Source: Clostridiales bacterium
GTDB taxonomy: Bacteria > Bacillota > Clostridia > Caldicoprobacterales > DTU083
Length of the DNA stretch: 12,774 nucleotides
Assembly (NCBI GenBank): GCA_012512335.1
Contig: JAAZEK010000267.1
Span: forward strand, 1-12,774
Reading direction: 5' to 3'
The position numbers and the translations under genes are program-made. This document shows, one piece after another, positions 6,274 to 12,774 of the stretch. Position 1 is the stretch's first letter; each line of letters opens with the position of its first letter. The notes below the pieces were generated by a model. That model was given only the letters and a program-made list of their open reading frames with translations, ran no database searches and had not been told where the DNA came from.

Positions 6274-7152
6274 CTACATCTGAGGCATAATGCCTTCTCT
6301 AGATAGAATTACCTTACCATTAAACACCTTATTAATAGTGTTCAGTAGTTCTTTGTTTTGAATCTGCTCAAACTGGTGAATTGTAATTTTTTCTGGTGCA
6401 ATGGTAATAAGTGAGCTAATCAGCAAGTCGTCATGGCTTATCTCTTTTTCGCTGATTTCCTTGGCCAGGTCCTCTAGCATATCGTTATTGATGATATGAA
6501 GGTCCGAATCTAACAAGGTGAACTTCTTATCCTCTCCCATAAGGACGTGGACCTCTTCCGCTTTTGGTTCTTGTATTTCTACAAAATAGCGTAAGAGCTT
6601 AATAAACTCACTGTATTCTTTCTCAATTAGCAAGTCATCAACTGCACGGTCTACGGCTTCCTCCAGCTCAAGGTTGAAGTCCTTTAAGCGGAAACGAATA
6701 AAACCCTCCAGCACAAGCTCATCATTATTTTCCAGGTGCTCCATAATTCTCTTCCACACTCGGCTTTTCCATTGACTGCGTATAACCTCGCTACGAACCA
6801 TAGGATTACCACCCCACATAATAGCCATGGCATCCCTAAGAATTTTATTTCGCTCTTCCTGACCAAAGTAAAAGTATTCATCTTGAATGATCTTTTCCAC
6901 CATATGGGATTGCAGATCTCCTAAAATAATCTCTGATATGGTATCAGCGATATATTGATGCAGTTTCTCTCGAGTTTCCTCTACAGAGCGACTCTCATAT
7001 TCCTGGTTGCTAATATAATTAAGGAACAGCAAGTTCCCTGCTTTCTTTTCTTCAATTTCCAATCCATTCGGTTTTCTGGTGTGAACTTTACGGACCAGTG
7101 CTTCCTTGATGTCAGTATCGCGTTCTTCAACCCCGATGGAAAAAACCTGCAT
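6274..7152 (-). CDS. ytxC: YtxC-like sporulation-associated protein
   Basis: This 292-residue protein is similar in length and pattern to the YtxC family, found in endospore formers and annotated as a putative sporulation protein of unknown biochemistry. Supporting features are the central FIRFRLKDFNLELEEAVDRA block (about 151-170) followed by DDLLIEKEYSEFIKLLRYFVE, and a C-terminal part with the DLLISSLITIAPEKITIHQ pattern. There is no signal peptide or membrane segment, so it is presumably cytosolic. The ATG at 7150-7152 has GGGAG 7 nt upstream. In Bacillus the gene lies next to a threonyl-tRNA synthetase gene; here neither flank carries one, and the gene seems monocistronic with a strong terminator. 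It is the clearest sign in the window that the organism forms spores. Confidence 0.85.
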   Translation of the reverse strand: MQVFSIGVEERDTDIKEALVRKVHTRKPNGLEIEEKKAGNLLFLNYISNQEYESRSVEETREKLHQYIADTISEIILGDLQSHMVEKIIQDEYFYFGQEERNKILRDAMAIMWGGNPMVRSEVIRSQWKSRVWKRIMEHLENNDELVLEGFIRFRLKDFNLELEEAVDRAVDDLLIEKEYSEFIKLLRYFVEIQEPKAEEVHVLMGEDKKFTLLDSDLHIINNDMLEDLAKEISEKEISHDDLLISSLITIAPEKITIHQFEQIQNKELLNTINKVFNGKVILSREGIMPQM

Positions 7153-7440
7153 GCCAACACTCCCTTTCCATCCTCCTCATTCTTCTTTCTTTAGCTAATT
7201 ACTTTCCATTTACACAGAGGGCAAAGTCTCAAATTCCTGCTACATTATATGCTTGAAGTTTTGGATAGTTTCCCTCGATGCTAGTATTCCCCGATAAGAT
7301 TTCATAGCAATGATGTATTAATTGGATTTTTTCTTTGAACATAGTTTGCGGAACTTTGCTCTAATTTCTCATAGTAAATTTTACAAACAAAGAAAAACCA
7401 CTACTGTAGTTCAGAATTTATCTTAATTCTAACAAGAAAA
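7153..7440 (-). other. Long untranslated region upstream of ytxC
   Basis: About 290 bp with no gene lie between the DUF4349 terminator and ytxC. On the minus strand CATATAAT (7244-7251) could be a sigma-A -10 (TATAAT) or a sporulation sigma-E/K-like -10, but no matching -35 is clear. A complementary GAGGG...CCCTC pair could close a large stem around it. An 11-bp palindrome ACTACTGTAGT lies at 7400-7410. I do not recognise a riboswitch or T-box consensus. Confidence 0.35.
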
Positions 7441-7463
7441 TCGCAGGACTTAAAATCCTGCGA
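7433..7463 (-). terminator. Rho-independent terminator of the DUF4349 gene
   Basis: On the minus strand TCGCAGGA (7456-7463) and TCCTGCGA (7441-7448) form a perfect 8-bp stem with a 7-nt loop, followed by TTTTCTTG (7433-7440). It sits 28 bp after the gene's stop. Confidence 0.88.
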
Positions 7464-7490
7464 CTCTCAAAAAATAACTGAAATACAATA

Positions 7491-8510
7491 CTATTCTTTT
7501 TTATCTTCATCCAATATTTGTTCTTTTTGTAAAATCGAAGCTTTTCTTTTTTCGGTTGGTGTAGTTTTCCTTACCATCCTGACTAGTCGTAATATGCCCA
7601 GTAAGATTAGTAAAACAATTCCTAAAAGTAGTAGGAATGGAATCGCTCCAATTAAGAAGAGTAACATGCCTTCTGCTATTTCTCCAGCACTTTCAATTGA
7701 TTTTTGAAAAATGCTTACTATCTTTTCCCAAAGAGTAACTGGATCTTCTTCTATTTCCTTAATCTCTTCAACCTCACGAACGTCCAGCTCTAAGGTGGAA
7801 TAAGCTACTAAATTATCATATTTTCGCAATGTACCAGTCAAGTTTTCAATTTCGTAGCGTATACTAGATAGTTCCCGCTCAAGTTCGATAATATCTGTTA
7901 ACTCCTCTGCCTTAGACAGTATCGTAAGTAAGCGTTCCTCCTGTATCGTCAAAGATTTCAGCCTAGCTTCAGTATCAAAATATTGAGAAGAAACATCCTC
8001 TCCCCAGCTTTCATTACGAGTAACATTGCCTAACTCCCCAGCATCGGTTATAAATTGCTCAAATTTTTGGCTAGGAATCCGTACCTTGTAGTGAGCTTGG
8101 CGCATAGGTTTATTCTTCAAATCTGCCCTAGACCAACCTTGAATGTTGGAGGATGAAATAAAGCCCCCTACTTGCTGAACCTTACGAATGATTTCAGAAG
8201 TAGTCTCCTCAAAGTCAAGGGTCTCCATTGCAAGATATCCAGATTTGATAATCTTTGAACCCATTTGGGAAACTAATTCATTTGTCTTATCACCAAGCTG
8301 TTCACTGGCTTCTGTACTCCAACCACTGTTTGTGTTACCGCCTTCTTGCAAATCAGCTTCACCTGATGGCTTTTCAGCTGGAGCTACACCTTCGCCTGTA
8401 ACACCTCCATAGTGATCTTGTGCTGAATCATTTTTCGAGCTACTAGAGCAGCCAACAATTAGTGCTACAATAAGCAACAAAGAAACTAAAAACACAACTC
8501 GCTTTTTCAA
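7491..8510 (-). CDS. DUF4349 domain lipoprotein with C-terminal membrane anchor
   Basis: The product has 339 residues. A lipoprotein signal peptide (1-20, lipobox IVGC, Cys21) leads to a low-complexity Ser/Gly/Glu spacer (22-80). The DUF4349 domain (about 84-315) shows the SGYLAMETLDFEETTSEI start, the IPSQKFEQFI strand, a coiled-coil segment (about 181-232, rich in Glu/Leu) and VAYSTLELDV. A transmembrane helix (about 282-310) precedes a short charged cytosolic tail. DUF4349 proteins are envelope proteins of unknown function; the coiled coil suggests oligomerisation. The TTG start at 8508-8510 is chosen for GGAGGG 6 nt upstream and because the signal peptide begins there. It lies downstream of the cohesin operon with 167 bp between, no clear terminator in the gap, and a candidate promoter of its own. 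Confidence 0.9.
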   Translation of the reverse strand: MKKRVVFLVSLLLIVALIVGCSSSSKNDSAQDHYGGVTGEGVAPAEKPSGEADLQEGGNTNSGWSTEASEQLGDKTNELVSQMGSKIIKSGYLAMETLDFEETTSEIIRKVQQVGGFISSSNIQGWSRADLKNKPMRQAHYKVRIPSQKFEQFITDAGELGNVTRNESWGEDVSSQYFDTEARLKSLTIQEERLLTILSKAEELTDIIELERELSSIRYEIENLTGTLRKYDNLVAYSTLELDVREVEEIKEIEEDPVTLWEKIVSIFQKSIESAGEIAEGMLLFLIGAIPFLLLLGIVLLILLGILRLVRMVRKTTPTEKRKASILQKEQILDEDKKE

Positions 8511-8544
8511 AGTAATCCCTCCAATTCACTTACCAAGTATTTTA

Positions 8545-8573
8545 TAGGTATAATAGTCTCATATCATAGTCAA
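8545..8573 (-). promoter_or_regulatory. Candidate promoter of the DUF4349 gene
   Basis: On the minus strand TTGACT (8568-8573) is followed after 17 bp by TACCTA (8545-8550), or after 15 bp by TATACC (8547-8552). The -35 is good and the -10 only fair. Confidence 0.45.
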
Positions 8574-8677
8574 AATATATTCCACTAATTTCTATATATT
8601 CAGACGCAACTTGTAGTTTTTAGTTCCAACTTTTTTCAAATGCCTTATGAGGACTACTAGGGAAGGATGAACTAATT

Positions 8678-10081
8678 TTATCTTCTTGAATGCTTACTGG
8701 ATCTTCGCCTTCTACTATCATGAAATAGAATAGCTATCAGAGAAAGTGCAATAAGAGAAAGAACTATTATACCAACTTTAATTATCTGACCATATCTTTG
8801 TGATATGCCCTGCTTAGGTTCCTCTTCAATTTTGTCAGAGATTGCTTCAACAACATCAGGTTCCTCTGTCGCCTGCGGTTCAATAGTCAGTGTCCTTTCT
8901 GTAAACCTTTGTAGTGTTCCCTCCGAGGAATCGTAAGTGTAAAAGCCCCTATTACCCTGACTATCCATTGCATATACTAGATAAAAACCAATGGCTTCGC
9001 CAGATTCCAGTGCCCAAGCTTTAACAGTCTTACCGTCAATTATATAGGTAGTCTCCTTGTAACCTTGAGGTATTTCTACTGTTTCAGCAGGTTGCAGTAT
9101 TATGTAAGACAGATTTGTTTCCACATTTGCATATGGAAAAACTAATCCTGTAGTACTATCGTAGTAATACAGATCCCCATTTTCGCCTTCTTCATCGCTT
9201 AAGTAAACAAGGATAAGCTTATTTTCAATATCCATCATAGCCTCAACCTTTTCGCCATCATAGCTTATGGAGCCGAGACCAAATCCTTCAGGCAATTCTA
9301 CAGAGGATATATCCTTCCACATATAAAGGTCCTCACCGTGTATATCAAGCTTTATAGCGTCATCCAAAGGGGTATAGACTACTTCTGGAGTAGAGCTAGG
9401 TGAAGGAGTTGGTTCCATAGACGACGTAGGCAACGGAGTGGGTGATGGCTTAGGTGTGGAAGTTGCCTTTGGGGTAGAAGACGGCTTGGGAGTAGAAGAC
9501 GCCTTTGGGGTAGATGATGCCTTAGGAGTAGTTGTGGGTTTTGTGGTTGGTTTTTCGGTAGGCTTTGTAGTGGGTTTTGTAGTGGGTGCCTCTGTAGGTT
9601 TTGGGGTTGGGGTGGGAGTGGGCTCTGGCTTGGGTGTTGCCTTGGGGTTAACTGTTACTGATGCACTGCCACTAGGAGTACCTAGCTCTTGTGGTTCATC
9701 TTCATCAGTAATCATTGATACAACACTTACTTGTATCGTTGTATTACCAGCTTTCAACGCCTTAAATGAAAGTGACTTACTAATAGATGATGTTCCAGCT
9801 GTGGAAAATATAATTTTGCCACTTCCACCACCACCTGTGGAGTCGCTTCCACCTGTGAACTCTAGAACAGAGGGCTCATATGTAAACTTTGCATCAACAG
9901 CCCCAATATTATCTCCACGAAAGGTAATATTTACAGTAACAGTTTGATCAACCTGTACTGAAGATGGATTTGCGTTTACTGATACACTAGCTGCTGCATA
10001 GGCTGATACTTGCATAAATTGTATAACTAGAAATATACTAATACTTATTGTAATAAAAAATTTCTTTATATACCTTATCAT
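8678..10081 (-). CDS. Membrane-anchored cohesin-domain protein (cohesin protein A)
   Basis: The 467-residue exported protein starts with a Sec signal peptide (1-30, likely cut after AYA). A compact cohesin-type domain follows (about 31-147), with TVTVNITF, the GAVDAKFTYEPSVLEF strand pair and LSFKALKAGNTTI. Then come a Pro/Thr/Lys/Ser linker (148-236) and an unrecognised domain (about 239-402) ending in FYLVYAMDSQGNRGFYTYDSSEGTLQRF. An acidic spacer leads to a transmembrane helix (about 433-453) and the polybasic tail RRRRSSKHSRR. It should therefore be fixed in the cytoplasmic membrane with the cohesin outside. The ATG has AGGAG inside the end of the preceding gene, and only 3 bp separate the two genes. 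It is the third visible gene of the operon. Its likely partner is the dockerin of the first gene; that is inferred. No cysteines are present, as is common for secreted clostridial proteins. Confidence 0.88.
   Translation of the reverse strand: MIRYIKKFFITISISIFLVIQFMQVSAYAAASVSVNANPSSVQVDQTVTVNITFRGDNIGAVDAKFTYEPSVLEFTGGSDSTGGGGSGKIIFSTAGTSSISKSLSFKALKAGNTTIQVSVVSMITDEDEPQELGTPSGSASVTVNPKATPKPEPTPTPTPKPTEAPTTKPTTKPTEKPTTKPTTTPKASSTPKASSTPKPSSTPKATSTPKPSPTPLPTSSMEPTPSPSSTPEVVYTPLDDAIKLDIHGEDLYMWKDISSVELPEGFGLGSISYDGEKVEAMMDIENKLILVYLSDEEGENGDLYYYDSTTGLVFPYANVETNLSYIILQPAETVEIPQGYKETTYIIDGKTVKAWALESGEAIGFYLVYAMDSQGNRGFYTYDSSEGTLQRFTERTLTIEPQATEEPDVVEAISDKIEEEPKQGISQRYGQIIKVGIIVLSLIALSLIAILFHDSRRRRSSKHSRR
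9374..9640 (-). repeat. Repeat-coded Pro/Thr-rich linker of cohesin protein A
   Basis: Residues 148-236 are coded by degenerate short tandem repeats: 12-bp units for KPTT (mainly 9526-9605) and 18-bp units for STPKAS-like hexapeptides (about 9434-9541). This is an extended spacer of the kind seen between modules in cellulosomal scaffoldins. The repeated DNA makes length changes by slippage likely. Confidence 0.8.
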
Positions 10082-10084
10082 CTT

Positions 10085-11086
10085 TTAGTTCTCCTCGTCA
10101 ATTTTGATAGTGTTGTCATACTCAGTAATTAGTCGCTGTAGTGACCCTTCGATTGAGTCATACAGGTAAAAACCTTTACTCCCTCTTGGATTCATAGCAT
10201 ATACTATATAGAAGTCTTCACCATATATATCAGATACCCAAGCTTTAACTATCTTATCTCCAAGCAAAAGATCTGTTTCCATGCTATTACTGAGCCTTTC
10301 CTGTGTGTCTAATATAATATAATTAGCTTTAACATTAAGCTCTGCATATGGGTAAATCAAGCCATGTTCATCATAAATATAAAAAGAAGTAAACCCTCGT
10401 TTCCTTATATAGAACAGTGTTAGGTCTTTATCACCGTCCCGTGCTACTTGAATCTCTTCGTCTTGATACGTCATATTTTCTACTACAAAACCTAGTGGTA
10501 GCGTTACATCGCTAAGGTCGCTAGAAATATATATCAAGTCACCATCAAGAGTTGACTCTAACCAAATATCTCTTGGCTGTTCAGTGCTAGGTGGAGTTTC
10601 TTTAGGTTCTTCTATATCTCCACCAGGTTCTGTGTTTGGTTTTGACACTTTTACCATAATATCACCTACAGGTTCTCCTATAACTGAGCCTGAATTTTGA
10701 CCTATCAATTGAGTTTCATAAAGCTCAATTCTCGCTTCTCCTGCTTTTAATGCCTTAAATCTAATTTCATATGTTATAGTTTTAGTTCCTGCTGGTATAT
10801 TGTCTGCAATTCCACCAGTACCTGCACTTAAACCAATAGCATTGCCACCAAACTGATATTCTATTATGTCCGCATCATATTCAATTGAGGCTTCTACAAT
10901 GCTAATATCCTCACTTTTGCTGGTAAATGTAATAGAAACAGTAAAGTTATTACCCGGGTACATTTCTAGCACATCAGTAGTTATTGTGAGATCTGCTCGA
11001 GAGTCTGCTAGTACAAGATACTGAATTGGGCCAACAGTTAATAAAATAAGTAATGCAATTATTATAATTTTCTTGAGTTTGTTCAT
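10085..11086 (-). CDS. Secreted cohesin-domain protein (cohesin protein B)
   Basis: The 333-residue exported protein has a signal peptide (1-27, hydrophobic run IIIIALLILLTVG, likely cleavage after VLA), a cohesin-type domain (about 31-148, with NNFTVSITF and IRFKALKAGEARIELYE), a short acidic/proline linker (149-172), and a C-terminal domain (173-325). That last domain is clearly homologous to the one in cohesin protein A: IYPYAELNVKANYIIL, then FYIVYAMNPRGSKGFYLYD and EGSLQR. Unlike its neighbour it has no C-terminal membrane helix, so it is either released or held by an uncleaved signal. The start at 11084-11086 is preferred because AAAAGGTG precedes it. An alternative ATG five codons upstream (11101) overlaps the dockerin-gene stop as ATGA but has no ribosome binding site. 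Cohesin assignment rests on pattern and context; a related carbohydrate-binding fold is the alternative. Confidence 0.85.
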   Translation of the reverse strand: MNKLKKIIIIALLILLTVGPIQYLVLADSRADLTITTDVLEMYPGNNFTVSITFTSKSEDISIVEASIEYDADIIEYQFGGNAIGLSAGTGGIADNIPAGTKTITYEIRFKALKAGEARIELYETQLIGQNSGSVIGEPVGDIMVKVSKPNTEPGGDIEEPKETPPSTEQPRDIWLESTLDGDLIYISSDLSDVTLPLGFVVENMTYQDEEIQVARDGDKDLTLFYIRKRGFTSFYIYDEHGLIYPYAELNVKANYIILDTQERLSNSMETDLLLGDKIVKAWVSDIYGEDFYIVYAMNPRGSKGFYLYDSIEGSLQRLITEYDNTIKIDEEN

Positions 11087-11097
11087 AATACACCTTT

Positions 11098-12774
11098 TCA
11101 TTGCGTTATTGTTTGAGTTCCTAGAAGATGCCGCTGTACCCTGAGTAGATCAAGAAGTGTAATTACACCGTCTTTTGATACATCCGCTGCAGACAAATAT
11201 GCACCTTCTAACGATGTTGTCCCCAGCAAATATCTTTGTACTCTAAGAAGATCAAATAGTGAAATATCCCCATCTCCATTCACATCCCCATAAATAACCA
11301 AAGGATATTCTTTAAACACAGCATCTGTGGAATTCTTAAGCTGCAAAATGTCACCTGTTGCTACAATCCCCGAAGTCTTAGGTTTACCAGCAGAAGTAAG
11401 GCTAACCGTGCCGTTGTTTACGGTCAGATTTGAAAGGAAAGTCTCTACAGACAGATTAGTAGACAAGCCAGTTATTATATCTGAACCGATACTATGTACC
11501 ATGCTGGTGATTCCAGGATTATTGATAGGATCTGGTAGTTCAGGAATATAGCTACCTGTCTGATTAATCTCTGTTCCCTCATAGTAAAAACTCAAGATTT
11601 CCCTGTATGTCTTATTATGATTAGCTGCCATAGTTTGTGCACCTCGCTGACTCATTCCTATTCCATGGCCCCATCTAGTATTTACTATATAATAACCATC
11701 GGCACCCTCTGCTTGTCTTATATAACGCATGCGCAAGGTAGAATCGAGATAGCTATGTGCCATACTGTATGTAACAAAGCTTGTACCTGACTTTACCATA
11801 AGGTCTAGTACAACATTCATATTCACCTGTTCAGATAAATTTGTTGAGTCCTTAACCATATATGCAACTGTTGCACTAACATTAGCAGTAACATAACTTC
11901 TGCTTTCTGTACCCGGATATCTTGCTCGACCATTATCCAGTTTATCGACAGATATAATCTTAACATCAGTCGCTGCATCTATTGCAACACCCTGTGATTG
12001 TAGAGCTAGATATGCCCTATTTTGTATATCTGACAAAACATTGTTTGCATACAAGAACTTCCCATTAGGAACCTTTTCACTGTATGTTCCACTTATGTAG
12101 GCTTCTATTCCCCCATCAAATATAACTTTATTCCAACCATTTTCAGTAGCCAGCCATGTATACGCAGAGTTTACATATGCCTTTCCAACAACAGTATAGC
12201 TTGTACCTGGTCCACTTCTTACATTGCAAGACTCATTAAGATTCACTATTTTAGCGATATATTCCCCGGGTAAGTTATGAGCAAGAGCAGCATAAGTAGT
12301 TCCCTCTACCAGCTTAGGAACGAAAATTTCCTGATGCTTGCTCCCAGGATTTTCAACATCATAAGGATCATCTTTTATTTTATAGTATGGATACACGCCT
12401 GCTTTATAATTATAGTCATCTTTCCATTCTGACTCATTTTTCCCAAACCCCCATATATTACCTGGAACATCTGTCTGTCCTCCATTAGAAGCAGCATAAT
12501 ATGATTCTACAATTTTACCTTTATGGCTAAGCACTTCTCCTACTGTAGAATTAACAGCTTCTATTACTCTCGCTGTATTGGATGGACTATAACCCTTATA
12601 TACCTGATCTGAAGCTGTATCACCTATGTCATATTCTCCTGATGATGTCTTAGCCCTAACTGCATACCCTCTGGCAGTTACTGCTTGCGCTTTTAATGCT
12701 TCTAATGGATAACTATTGCTCATTTCATATGCTACTACTCCATAGAGATATTCTTCCAAAGATATATAATTGAC
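11098..12774 (-). CDS. SpoIID/LytB-domain protein with nested SH3b and C-terminal dockerin, 5' end off window
   Basis: 558 residues are visible, counted from the first complete codon at 12774; the frame stays open upstream, so the start and any signal peptide lie outside. The SpoIID domain begins with SLEEYLYGVVAYEM and EALKAQAVTARGYA, followed by YYAASNGGQT (about 92-101). Its distal part carries GRARYPG and GHGIGMSQRGA (369-379). Between the halves sits an SH3b module (about 172-232, NVRSGPG). A small beta-type stalk (about 413-494) leads to a type I dockerin with two calcium loops: D497/N499/D501/D508 and D531/S533/D535/D542, each followed by LLRVQRxLLG. SpoIID is a peptidoglycan lytic transglycosylase and LytB an amidase enhancer; the family therefore implies cell-wall remodelling. 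Two cohesin genes follow immediately. It is probably a vegetative surface protein and not the sporulation SpoIID itself, given the extra modules. Confidence 0.93.
   Translation of the reverse strand, partial: VNYISLEEYLYGVVAYEMSNSYPLEALKAQAVTARGYAVRAKTSSGEYDIGDTASDQVYKGYSPSNTARVIEAVNSTVGEVLSHKGKIVESYYAASNGGQTDVPGNIWGFGKNESEWKDDYNYKAGVYPYYKIKDDPYDVENPGSKHQEIFVPKLVEGTTYAALAHNLPGEYIAKIVNLNESCNVRSGPGTSYTVVGKAYVNSAYTWLATENGWNKVIFDGGIEAYISGTYSEKVPNGKFLYANNVLSDIQNRAYLALQSQGVAIDAATDVKIISVDKLDNGRARYPGTESRSYVTANVSATVAYMVKDSTNLSEQVNMNVVLDLMVKSGTSFVTYSMAHSYLDSTLRMRYIRQAEGADGYYIVNTRWGHGIGMSQRGAQTMAANHNKTYREILSFYYEGTEINQTGSYIPELPDPINNPGITSMVHSIGSDIITGLSTNLSVETFLSNLTVNNGTVSLTSAGKPKTSGIVATGDILQLKNSTDAVFKEYPLVIYGDVNGDGDISLFDLLRVQRYLLGTTSLEGAYLSAADVSKDGVITLLDLLRVQRHLLGTQTITQ

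Noticed and set aside
7153..7440. T-box or known riboswitch ahead of ytxC
   Set aside because: No T-box sequence, specifier arrangement or terminator between the leader and the gene, and no riboswitch core motif that I could match.
9438..9947. Open frame of 169 codons on the plus strand, Gly/Val-rich
   Set aside because: It is the antisense reading of the Pro/Thr linker repeats and cohesin domain of protein A. The low complexity explains the lack of stops.
11087..11101. ATG at 11101 as the start of cohesin protein B
   Set aside because: It makes an ATGA overlap but has no ribosome binding site, while AAAAGGTG is well placed for the ATG at 11084-11086 and the signal peptide begins there. It cannot be fully excluded because of possible translational coupling.
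12757..12759. TTG as the start of the dockerin-SpoIID gene
   Set aside because: The codon is an internal Leu of the conserved SLEEYLYGVV motif and the frame stays open to the window edge, so the true start is outside.

Overview
The window looks like a piece of a low-GC, spore-forming Clostridia chromosome (Firmicutes). The evidence is the AT-rich sequence, strong GGAGG-type ribosome binding sites, frequent TTG/GTG starts, a YtxC-type sporulation protein, a SpoIID/LytB-domain protein, a type I dockerin and a clostridial-type FeoB. An anaerobe of the Alkaliphilus/Natronincola/Lutispora kind would fit, but the genus is a guess. All genes except one regulator lie on the minus strand. No rRNA, tRNA, CRISPR array or transposase was seen.

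Region by region. (1) 1-2995: ferrous iron uptake genes feoA-feoB (feoB runs off the left edge), divergent from a DtxR/MntR-family metalloregulator. A perfect CCTAA-TG-TTAGG palindrome lies in the shared intergenic region. (2) 3058-4562: an alpha/beta hydrolase, a REP-like hairpin, a DUF2500 membrane protein, and a truncated remnant of an HD-domain protein. (3) 4776-5454: a DinJ/YafQ-type toxin-antitoxin pair with a consensus promoter and inverted-repeat operator candidates. (4) 5509-7152: a short DUF445 membrane protein and ytxC, separated by a strong terminator. (5) 7441-8510: a DUF4349 lipoprotein with its own terminator. (6) 8678-12774: a tightly packed operon of three exported proteins.

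The operon in region 6 is the most interesting part. Its first visible gene (5' end off the window) encodes a SpoIID/LytB-type peptidoglycan-active protein. It has an SH3b domain nested inside the SpoIID domain and a two-repeat type I dockerin at the C-terminus. The next two genes, joined by an overlap or near-overlap, both encode exported cohesin-domain proteins sharing a second, unrecognised C-terminal domain. One of them is fixed in the membrane by a C-terminal transmembrane helix with a polybasic tail. With no glycoside hydrolase in view, this suggests a cohesin-dockerin scaffold used to place a cell-wall remodelling enzyme at the surface, instead of a cellulosome. That job is inferred from domain content and gene order; binding is not shown by the sequence.

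How the rest fits together: feoAB and the regulator form a metal-uptake and sensing unit. DUF445, DUF4349 and the cohesin operon are envelope-associated. The toxin-antitoxin pair and the broken HD gene mark a locally rearranged accessory stretch.
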